From NCBI GenBank assembly GCA_002422915.1, contig DITV01000004.1, positions 141,890 through 205,889 on the forward strand: 64,000 nt of DNA, written 5' to 3'. This stretch comes from Candidatus Saccharibacteria bacterium UBA6175. GTDB lineage: Bacteria > Patescibacteriota > Saccharimonadia > Saccharimonadales > Saccharimonadaceae. Positions 44,206-51,287 of this stretch are shown here, in pieces. The notes under the pieces were generated by a model. That model did no database searches. It was not told where the DNA came from and was given only the letters and a program-made list of their open reading frames with translations. How positions within the stretch are numbered: position 1 is the stretch's first letter; the number at the start of each line of letters is the position of its first letter. The position numbers and the translations under genes are program-made.

Positions 44206-44888
44206 ACCGGCTCATCAAAGCTGACGGAAGTGAGCGTTGGCGGTTGCTGCACGAGCTCATGTACTTTTCGGACTTCCGGCAAAATCTTTTCACGGGTAAG
44301 CCCCGACCAGCTCAAATAGCCATATTCTGTGGTGCGCTCGGGGAGTGTGCTGTTGCCGTGGTCGTAGTGGTAGATAAATGCAATCGCATGAACAAAAATA
44401 TCGGCAGAATCTTTTTCGAGGTACTGGAAGTCAAGTGTACCTGCAAATTGGAGCTTTCCTGTTGCATCAATACCGGTCTTCTCTTTCAACTCTCGTTCCG
44501 CCGCCTGCTCAATCGCTTCACCTTTGTGGATGAGCCCCGAAGGGAGGCCAAAGTAATCGATAAATGGTTGCTTGCTCCGATTTAATATAAGCACCTCGCC
44601 AATTTCGTTGGTGACATGCAGGATTGAAATAACCGCTGGACTTGTGGGCCGAGCGGTCTTGTGTTCGTGGCGAAACTGGACAAGTTTGAGGGCTTTGCGA
44701 GTGGCGGTGTAGCCCATAACTGGGTCGTGAAGCACGTAGCCAAAGTCGACCAGACGTTTTAGGTGATAGGAGAACGTGTTGTTAGGAATTCGAGGTGGTT
44801 GGAGTTCTGAGAACCGTTGAGGAGAAATGCTAGCCAGGCTGAGAATAATTTCTTTCTGGATGTGGTGCATGTCCTGGTTGCTATACAC
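44202..44888 (-). CDS. Nudix-domain protein with N-terminal winged helix
   Basis: A 228-residue probable transcription regulator. Residues of about 8-75 are a wHTH (EIILSLASISPQRFSELQPP, NTFSYHLKRLVDFGYVLHDP), and about 85-215 a Nudix domain (GLPSGLIHKGEAIEQAAERE then LKEKTGI). The order is the reverse of NrtR, which has Nudix first. The Nudix box keeps the Glu residues, so hydrolysis is possible. The first codon at 44888 is GTG; ATG at 44870 is an alternative. It is divergent from the phosphoesterase gene across a region rich in GACTCA repeats, which could be its operators. Confidence 0.8.
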   Translation of the reverse strand: MYSNQDMHHIQKEIILSLASISPQRFSELQPPRIPNNTFSYHLKRLVDFGYVLHDPVMGYTATRKALKLVQFRHEHKTARPTSPAVISILHVTNEIGEVLILNRSKQPFIDYFGLPSGLIHKGEAIEQAAERELKEKTGIDATGKLQFAGTLDFQYLEKDSADIFVHAIAFIYHYDHGNSTLPERTTEYGYLSWSGLTREKILPEVRKVHELVQQPPTLTSVSFDEPV

Positions 44889-44908
44889 TGGCAGAATCTC
44901 GTTTAGGG

Positions 44909-45003
44909 TGACTCACAGTTCCCACCCTGAATAGTAGTCCTTGGGTTACTGCGCGTCAACATAAAACGAGTCAATTCATGTCGACTCACGCGCACGTGAC
45001 TCA
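44909..45003. promoter_or_regulatory. Cluster of GACTCA/GAGTCA half-sites
   Basis: TGACTCA at 44909-44915, GAGTCA at 44968-44973, GACTCA at 44983-44988 and TGACTCA at 44997-45003 lie in the 175-base gap between the wHTH-Nudix and phosphoesterase genes. The second and third face each other (GAGTC ... GACTC) as an inverted pair. The last lies upstream of a CATACT -10-like box (about 45039-45044) before the phosphoesterase. They look like operators; the regulator may be the wHTH-Nudix protein. Confidence 0.5.
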
Positions 45004-45063
45004 TACGTATGTGGCTGATTTTTCGTAGAGGGCGAGCCATACTGCGAAAAAAGAGGAGACATC

Positions 45064-46440
45064 ATGGGCGGAGAACGACAAGCAGGACGAGCGGAGCAGG
45101 CTAGCGAAAAGTCACGAATTACTCCGGAAATGTTGAGTGATTTTTTAGACACGACACCACTTGATGAAGATCCGAAAACCGAGAGTACCTATGACGAATT
45201 GGCGCTTCTGGCTGAAGATATGAATGAAGCCGGACTAGAGCCTAAAGACCTCTTGAACATTACACATGCCGACTTTTCATACTGGCAAACGGCTGTAAAA
45301 AAGAAGCGTATCGAAGTGGCATCAGACGGAAAGTCGCACACCGTTAACGACATCGAGCACATCGATAACAGGGGTAGAAAACTACAACTTCGCCCAAAGA
45401 AAGAAGGGGTAATCGATGTTTCAGATTGGGTCGTGACGCCTCCACCACTCAAGGTATATACCACAAAGAGTAAACCGGGCAAGGTGAGGGCCGAAAAGGT
45501 CGGAGTGATCCTTGCCGATCAGCAGATTGATTTTCGTGAACACCGAGACGGAACACTCACGCCAACTCACGACCCACGAGCGATGGACGTGGCACTGCAG
45601 ATCACTAACGATGTGCAGCCAGACTTCATTGGCTCCGGTGGTGATGAAATGGATCTATCACGCCTAGGGAGGTACAAGCCAGACTCAGTTCACTTTATGA
45701 GCCCCTATAATCTTCGTCGCGGTGTGCTGGCAACGCACGCGTTCTATGCACAGCTTCGACGCGATAACGAAAACGCCATTATCAAAATGGCCTCATCAAA
45801 TCACCACCAGCGCTGGGTCGATTTTTTTCTCGCAAATGCAGCTGAGCTAATGGAAGTCCGACCTGCCGATGACCCTAACGGGCTGCCACTTTTGTCACTC
45901 GAAAGAGCGTTAGGCCTAAAGGCTCTAGAAATCGATTACGTTGCTGGGTATGATGCCGCCGTCGTTCGAATAAACGAACGCCTTGTGATGATTCACGGGA
46001 ATAAATCAGTCAACAATGGCTCGACCGCGCACGAGTACCTGAAGGAGTTCATTGACGAATCAGTCCTCTTTAACCACACCCATCGAATAGAGCGTGCCAT
46101 GAAATCCCATAAAGGAAGAATCATTCAGGCGATTAGCAGCGGCTGCCTCGCAAGTGCGATGGGCTCAGTACCAAGCTTCCATAACGATGTTGATACCGGC
46201 GGTGAGATTGTTCCACGGCAAGAAAACTGGCAGAACGGAATTTCAGTTGTGCATTATACGGAGGGGAACGGGCCATTTCAGGTCGAACAGATTTTAATAG
46301 ATCACAACGACGGCTACAAGGCAGTCTATAACGGAAAAACATATTACCCACGGAGTCAAGACGAGCGGACCTGGGAGCGGTTTGAAGAGGGGTTGCGTAT
46401 TCGAGAATTCCCGGCGTCACCCCCGCAGAGAGTAGCATGA
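45064..46440 (+). CDS. Calcineurin-like metallophosphoesterase, phage-type
   Basis: A 458-residue protein. The N-terminal 130 residues are charged and may contact nucleic acid. The rest has metallophosphatase motifs in degenerate but ordered form: VILADQQIDF (about residue 148), IGSGGDEMDLSRLG (GDxxD), MASSNHHQRW (GNH-like), VMIHGNKS and FNHTHR (GHTH-like, about 337). Such proteins are common in phage and mobile DNA, acting on nucleic acids or nucleotides. A good AGAGGAG (45051-45057) precedes the ATG. The stop overlaps the next gene's ATG (ATGA), so they form an operon. Confidence 0.75.
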   Translation: MGGERQAGRAEQASEKSRITPEMLSDFLDTTPLDEDPKTESTYDELALLAEDMNEAGLEPKDLLNITHADFSYWQTAVKKKRIEVASDGKSHTVNDIEHIDNRGRKLQLRPKKEGVIDVSDWVVTPPPLKVYTTKSKPGKVRAEKVGVILADQQIDFREHRDGTLTPTHDPRAMDVALQITNDVQPDFIGSGGDEMDLSRLGRYKPDSVHFMSPYNLRRGVLATHAFYAQLRRDNENAIIKMASSNHHQRWVDFFLANAAELMEVRPADDPNGLPLLSLERALGLKALEIDYVAGYDAAVVRINERLVMIHGNKSVNNGSTAHEYLKEFIDESVLFNHTHRIERAMKSHKGRIIQAISSGCLASAMGSVPSFHNDVDTGGEIVPRQENWQNGISVVHYTEGNGPFQVEQILIDHNDGYKAVYNGKTYYPRSQDERTWERFEEGLRIREFPASPPQRVA

Positions 46441-46904
46441 CCCGCAAAGGCTACCCAGAGGGCATTATTGGCCAGCACACCCTTTTTGAAGCTCGCACCA
46501 TGAATGAGCGACGATATTCAAAAATGTGGCGTCGCCACCCGGGTATGTTGGTGATGATGCCAGAGGAAGATGAAAAGTGGTTACACCGCGAGATGTCTGG
46601 CCTCCCTCGTCCGTCAAAATTCCTCGCTCTAAGGGCGCTTGACCATCTAGCGGCCTTGCCTCATGACCTTGGTCGGCTTGAAATGTTTAACAGCGTGACT
46701 AATTTAATGCACGATATCGCCGATCGATGGCCTCATACGACGATTGGTACCGAGGCAGAAATATTTGGTACGCACTTTCAGAACCAGAAGACTTTTTTTC
46801 GTCGGGCGCTTACAAAACAAGAAGAAGACGAAATACTACTGCTGCAGCGCCTTGCTGTTGATCTTGCGGAAAGTCCTGAGTCACCTAATTCGCCCCTGCT
46901 ATAG
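46437..46904 (+). CDS. Hypothetical protein coupled to the phosphoesterase
   Basis: A 155-residue mostly helical soluble protein I do not recognise. It has several Trp, Arg and His residues near the start (RRYSKMWRRHPGMLVMMPEE) and a charged C-terminal helix (TKQEEDEILLLQRLAVDLAE). The ATG overlaps the phosphoesterase stop by 4 bases, implying translational coupling and a shared job. No membrane or signal segments are present. Confidence 0.6.
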   Translation: MTRKGYPEGIIGQHTLFEARTMNERRYSKMWRRHPGMLVMMPEEDEKWLHREMSGLPRPSKFLALRALDHLAALPHDLGRLEMFNSVTNLMHDIADRWPHTTIGTEAEIFGTHFQNQKTFFRRALTKQEEDEILLLQRLAVDLAESPESPNSPLL

Positions 46905-46930
46905 TACACTAGAAGCATAAGGGGAGTTTT

Positions 46931-48706
46931 GTGAAATTCGTTCGTCGTCACTTCGATATAGCTTTGGGGCATGCTTCAGTTGCTGCGCAGCGGATTCATC
47001 ATCACGCCTTTCGCACGCCACGACTTATAGCTGTGAGCTCAGCCGTGCTGGTATTGATTGCAATTGTCGTCTTTCAGTTTACTTGGCCAGCCGATAAGTT
47101 GGTCATGTTCGCAAACGTAGACAGTATAAGTGTCGGAGGCCTCACAAAAGATGAAGCCACAAAGAAGCTGAACGATGCCTATGCCAACGCTACCGTTCCA
47201 GTCTTTTTCAGTGATGATGCCGCTACCCCAAAGGCATCGCCGACGCTTTCTGAGCTTGGGGTCGAAGTCGAAAACGAAGCTCGAATTGGGGTGATTGATT
47301 ACCCTTGGTACTGGCGTCTCGTTCCAACTTCAGGGCTTTGGTACCACACCATGTTACGGGTTGCTGAGCCGACTCTCGTTCGAAGTGCTGAAGCATTGCT
47401 GATATACACCAACACAACATTTGGCGAGGAGTGCCGTGTTGAGCCGGTCAACGCCACGATCGAATTCAAAGCAGGTGATTTAGTGGTGGTTCCAGAAAAA
47501 GCCGGATCACTGTGTGATAAAGAAGAGCTCACCGATGCCCTTGAAGGCGTCTTGCCGTCGCTTTCGCCGGCTACTTTAACGATAACCGGGGAAACGATCC
47601 CGGCCGCCATTACGGCAGCGGAGGCTGAAGTGGTCCGCATATCGGTAGTTGAGCAAATTAGTGACGAACTCATGATCGCTTGGGAGGGGACGAAGAAGTC
47701 GGTGCCGGCAGCAACGGCCTATGGCTGGCTGGCATTTAGTGAGGAAAACGGGAGCTTACGAGCCTCTGTTAACGACGAAGCCCGCGCCTGGCTCACTGAA
47801 AATTTTGGCGGCATTGTTGCTATTGCTGCTGGTGTATCGCAAGTTACGACGCGTGACTTTGTTGAGGTGTCTCGAGTAAATGGCGCATCGGGCCGAGCGC
47901 TTGATGTTGAGGCAACCGCAGCCGTTCTCGGCTCATTTTTTAACAGCGAAAGTCAGAATTCACCCGTTATTCAAACACGCACGGTCGCGCCGAGCGTACA
48001 ATACACCCGTTCATACAGCCCCACCGATACCGGCCTTTCGGCGTTAATGAAGAACTTTGCTGAATCACGCCCTGGTGTGTACGGCATTCGACTGATTGAG
48101 TTATCAGGTGCCCGACGTAATGCAAGCTATAATGGCGATCGTCAGTTTACGACCGCGAGTACCTATAAATTGTTCGTTGCCTACAGCACGCTTCTTCGGA
48201 TTGAAAGTGGTGCCTGGAGCTGGAGTGACCAGATCACTGGTGGTCGTGATCTTGCACGCTGTTTTGACGACATGATTGTTAAATCTGATAATCCTTGTGC
48301 CGACGCACTTCTTCGTAAAATTGGCTATACTCAAATCACTAATGAGGCGAAAGCGATTGGTGCGAGCCGCACCTCATTTCTTGGCAGCGATGGCATTAAG
48401 TCAACCGCGAATGACGAAGCCCTTCTACTCAGTTTGCTGCAAACCGGTCAAATTCTGAGCCAGCAATCGAGCCGTAACACCTTTATTAGTGCCCTGCAGC
48501 GTAACGTCTATCGACAAGGGATTCCCAAGGGGATTCCTTCGGCCACTGTCGCAAATAAGGTTGGATTCCTGGAGGCTCTCTTGCACGACGCCGCAATCGT
48601 GACAGCACCAACAGGTACATATGTACTAGTGATCCTGACTGAAGGTTCCAGCTGGGCGGCGATTGCCGACCTAGCCCGAGAAATCGAAGCACTGCGACTT
48701 CAATAA
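46931..48706 (+). CDS. Membrane-anchored class A beta-lactamase-fold protein with N-terminal wall-binding-like domains
   Basis: A 591-residue protein: cytoplasmic head, membrane helix at about residues 32-50, two PG_binding_4/VanW-associated-like modules at about 60-350, and a serine hydrolase domain at about 365-590. The catalytic motifs are S410-T-Y-K413, S452-D-N454 and K543-V-G545 (in place of KTG). The order and spacing are those of class A beta-lactamases. It could be a wall-remodelling D,D-peptidase or a beta-lactamase. The start is GTG at 46931 preceded by GGGGAG. A fixed membrane anchor with wall modules favours a housekeeping wall role. Confidence 0.82.
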   Translation: MKFVRRHFDIALGHASVAAQRIHHHAFRTPRLIAVSSAVLVLIAIVVFQFTWPADKLVMFANVDSISVGGLTKDEATKKLNDAYANATVPVFFSDDAATPKASPTLSELGVEVENEARIGVIDYPWYWRLVPTSGLWYHTMLRVAEPTLVRSAEALLIYTNTTFGEECRVEPVNATIEFKAGDLVVVPEKAGSLCDKEELTDALEGVLPSLSPATLTITGETIPAAITAAEAEVVRISVVEQISDELMIAWEGTKKSVPAATAYGWLAFSEENGSLRASVNDEARAWLTENFGGIVAIAAGVSQVTTRDFVEVSRVNGASGRALDVEATAAVLGSFFNSESQNSPVIQTRTVAPSVQYTRSYSPTDTGLSALMKNFAESRPGVYGIRLIELSGARRNASYNGDRQFTTASTYKLFVAYSTLLRIESGAWSWSDQITGGRDLARCFDDMIVKSDNPCADALLRKIGYTQITNEAKAIGASRTSFLGSDGIKSTANDEALLLSLLQTGQILSQQSSRNTFISALQRNVYRQGIPKGIPSATVANKVGFLEALLHDAAIVTAPTGTYVLVILTEGSSWAAIADLAREIEALRLQ

Positions 48707-48723
48707 CCTGGTAAGATACGTGT

Positions 48724-49707
48724 ATGAAAGCAGCAATTTACACCCAATACGGTCCACCAGAAGTAGTGAGCGTTAAAGATGTTCCAGCACCTACACCAAA
48801 AAAGAATGAGCTTCTCGTTCGAGTGGTGAGTAGCGTGGTTACCGCCGCCGATGGTCGCATTCGGGCGGCACGTTTTCCGAAAGGATTTGGCGTGGTTGCA
48901 AAGCTTGCTTTTGGTGCATTTGCTCCCCGAAACCACATTCTTGGGAGCTGCTTCTCGGGTGTGGTTGAGGCGATTGGTGAAGGCGTCACCGATTTTTCAA
49001 TTGGTGACGAAGTTGCGGGGATGACTGGCGTGGGCATGAAGGCGCATGCAGAGTATCTTGTGATTTCTGCACAGAAATCGGTGGTAAAAAAGCCGACAGC
49101 TGTCAGCCATGACGATGCCGCCGGTGTGTTATTTGGAGGAACGGCTGCACTCTTTTTTATTCGCGATGTTGGCCATGTTAAGGAAGGCCAGTCGGTACTC
49201 GTGAACGGTGCTTCTGGGGCGGTTGGAACCAATGCCGTGCAGCTTGCTGCTTACTATGGAGCGACTGTCACCGCCGTGACGAGTGGAGATAATGACGAGC
49301 TTGTTCGTTCAATCGGGGCCTCGAAGGTAGTCGACTATGAGACGCAGCCGTTGTCGCAGTGTCTAGAAACGTTCGATAGAGCGCTTGATGCCGTCGGGAA
49401 TGTCACCATTAAAGAAGGTCTGCGGCTACTGAAGCCCAACGGGCAACTTCTGTTGATGGTGCCAAGCCTTGGCCAGATGTTCACGTTTAACAAACGGGTG
49501 AAAACAGGAACCGCTACTGAAAAAGCAAAAGACATTGCCTTCATTTTAGACTTGGTTGCCGAGAAAAAACTGACCGTCCTCATTGACTCAACCTTTACGC
49601 TTGATCAGATTCAGGATGCGTATAGACGACTCGATTCCGGCAAGAAAAGAGGCAACATAATTCTACGGATAGGCGATAAAAAGACTACAGGCCAAGCTGG
49701 TTCGTAA
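48724..49707 (+). CDS. Zinc-free medium-chain dehydrogenase, quinone oxidoreductase-like
   Basis: A 327-residue NAD(P)H-dependent oxidoreductase. MKAAIYTQYGPPEVVSVKDV at residues 1-20, GSCFSGVVEAIGEGVTDFSI, VLVNGASGAVGTNAVQLAAY (about 160-179, nucleotide binding) and GNIILRIGDK at the end place it in the QOR/zeta-crystallin group. The structural zinc cysteines of true alcohol dehydrogenases are absent. It may detoxify quinones or aldehydes. TAAGAT ends 6 bases before the ATG. The 3' end overlaps the small convergent gene by 23 bases. Confidence 0.88.
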   Translation: MKAAIYTQYGPPEVVSVKDVPAPTPKKNELLVRVVSSVVTAADGRIRAARFPKGFGVVAKLAFGAFAPRNHILGSCFSGVVEAIGEGVTDFSIGDEVAGMTGVGMKAHAEYLVISAQKSVVKKPTAVSHDDAAGVLFGGTAALFFIRDVGHVKEGQSVLVNGASGAVGTNAVQLAAYYGATVTAVTSGDNDELVRSIGASKVVDYETQPLSQCLETFDRALDAVGNVTIKEGLRLLKPNGQLLLMVPSLGQMFTFNKRVKTGTATEKAKDIAFILDLVAEKKLTVLIDSTFTLDQIQDAYRRLDSGKKRGNIILRIGDKKTTGQAGS

Positions 49708-49894
49708 TATCTTCAACGATCGTTTGGCCTTGCTCCACAACGCCAGCGGCTTGATCGGTCAATCCTTCAGTGATACCAGAGACCCCTTCGCTAATGCCCG
49801 CAATCTGGTCTTGAATGTCACCAACCACCGGAAGGTCAGCCGGTAGGTCCACGCCGTTTGTAATGATGTCTTTGAGTGAATCGAATAGGTTCAT
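49685..49894 (-). CDS. Small helical protein, unknown
   Basis: A 69-residue protein beginning MNLFDSLKDIITNGVDLPAD. The body is amphipathic helix with repeats of the type GISEGVSGITEGLTDQAAGV. There is no signal peptide. It resembles small phasin- or Late-embryogenesis-like amphipathic helices, but that is only shape. TATACT with TATTAT (6 bases) precedes the ATG, which supports this start; the same frame stays open much further upstream, antisense to hisS, but has no coding logic there. Confidence 0.6.
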   Translation of the reverse strand: MNLFDSLKDIITNGVDLPADLPVVGDIQDQIAGISEGVSGITEGLTDQAAGVVEQGQTIVEDITNQLGL

Positions 49895-49958
49895 ATAATA
49901 AGTATACAAAGCGACAGACTCTTGTCGCAAGCCCCTCCTCTTTCTGTATAATGAATCT

Positions 49959-51269
49959 ATGAATACTGTACAGCCACGGCGACCAAGCGGATTCTCGGAG
50001 TACTTGCCGGGTGAGCAGATCGAGTTTAACCGATTGTTAACGATCATTCGTTCGACGTATGAAAAGTACGGTTTTAGCCCTCTTGATACGCCCGACCTTG
50101 AACTGACCGAGGTGTTGCTCGCCAAGGGCGGCGGTGAAACGGAACAGCAGGTGTACAGTTTTACCCGTGAAGGGTCTGATACGAGCCTCACGATGCGCTA
50201 TGACTTAACCGTGCCGCTGGCCCGCTATGTTGCCGAGCACCAAAGTGACTTGGTCTTTCCATTTTCGCGCTACCACATCGGTAAGGTTCACCGTGCGGAG
50301 CGGGCTCAAGCTGGCCGCGCACGTGAGTTTTATCAATGTGATGTTGATACGATTGGATCAACCAGCCCTGCGGTAGATGCCCAGTTCCCGGCGGTCATTA
50401 ATGAAATCTTTGAGCAATTTGGGTTTGGAGAGTTTGTGGTCCGTATGAACAATCGCCAAATTCTTAACGGCTTCTTTGAAGGGATTGGTGCGGCGGCTTT
50501 TTCGGAGCAGATTCTGCGTACCATCGATAAAATGGAAAAGATTAGTCACGATACGCTGCTCGAGTTATTAGCCGGAATTGGCCTCGAACAGCAGCAGATT
50601 GAAAAGATTATTGCTTTTACGTCACTCACCGGCTCAAATGATGAACATATCTCTCAACTACGAAACCTAGAAGTTTCTTCAGACCTGTATCATGAAGGGA
50701 TCGATCGACTGGAAAAAGTGGTTTCAGCACTACGTGATATGCAGGTACCCGAGCACCGTTTTGCGATTGATTTAAAGATTGCTCGGGGACTCGACTATTA
50801 CACGGGTATTGTGTACGAGACCGTTTTGGTTGACTATCCGCAAGTGGGAAGTGTTTGCTCGGGCGGTCGTTACGACAATCTTGCGAGCTACTATACGTCG
50901 ATGAAGTTGCCCGGTGTGGGAATTTCAATTGGCTTGACTCGTTTGTTCTACGCAATGCGCGAACTAGGCGTTATAAAGACTGATCAAAAAAGCCCCGCAT
51001 CGGTACTTGTGCTTCCGATTGACGAAGCGCATCAGACGGCTGGCTTTGGCGTCGCAACCGAGCTTCGAGTGGCTGGTATTAACACCCTTTTGAACACGGA
51101 ATACGGAAAATTTGGTGATCGGATGCGCTATGCAGACCGACTTGGCGTCAAGCATGTGGTGGTAATCGGTGATGATGAAGCGGCCCAACAGGTGGTTACG
51201 CTCAAGACTATGGAAACGGGAAGTTCAGAGCAGCTTTCGGTCGCCGGCCTTGTGGCCAGACTCGCTTAA
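49959..51269 (+). CDS. hisS: Histidyl-tRNA synthetase (main copy)
   Basis: A 436-residue class II synthetase. It has VQPRRPSGFSEYLPGEQIEF, MRYDLTVPLARYVAEH, motif 2 YHIGKVHRAERAQAGRAREF, ARGLDYYTGIVYE and the C-terminal anticodon-binding domain. Codon use matches the surrounding genes, which argues that this is the resident copy and the one at 35053 the extra. Motif 2 here has AQAGRARE where the paralogue has QQKGRFNE, a difference next to the ATP and acceptor-stem site. TATAAT ends 6 bases before the ATG, predicting a leaderless message. Confidence 0.94.
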   Translation: MNTVQPRRPSGFSEYLPGEQIEFNRLLTIIRSTYEKYGFSPLDTPDLELTEVLLAKGGGETEQQVYSFTREGSDTSLTMRYDLTVPLARYVAEHQSDLVFPFSRYHIGKVHRAERAQAGRAREFYQCDVDTIGSTSPAVDAQFPAVINEIFEQFGFGEFVVRMNNRQILNGFFEGIGAAAFSEQILRTIDKMEKISHDTLLELLAGIGLEQQQIEKIIAFTSLTGSNDEHISQLRNLEVSSDLYHEGIDRLEKVVSALRDMQVPEHRFAIDLKIARGLDYYTGIVYETVLVDYPQVGSVCSGGRYDNLASYYTSMKLPGVGISIGLTRLFYAMRELGVIKTDQKSPASVLVLPIDEAHQTAGFGVATELRVAGINTLLNTEYGKFGDRMRYADRLGVKHVVVIGDDEAAQQVVTLKTMETGSSEQLSVAGLVARLA

Positions 51270-51287
51270 GGGGTATAATAGAGGAGT

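Noticed and set aside
49895..50191. An N-terminal extension of the small 69-residue minus-strand gene into hisS
   Set aside because: The extra codons are antisense to a highly conserved hisS 5' region, and a -10 box TATACT lies 6 bases before the internal ATG at 49894.
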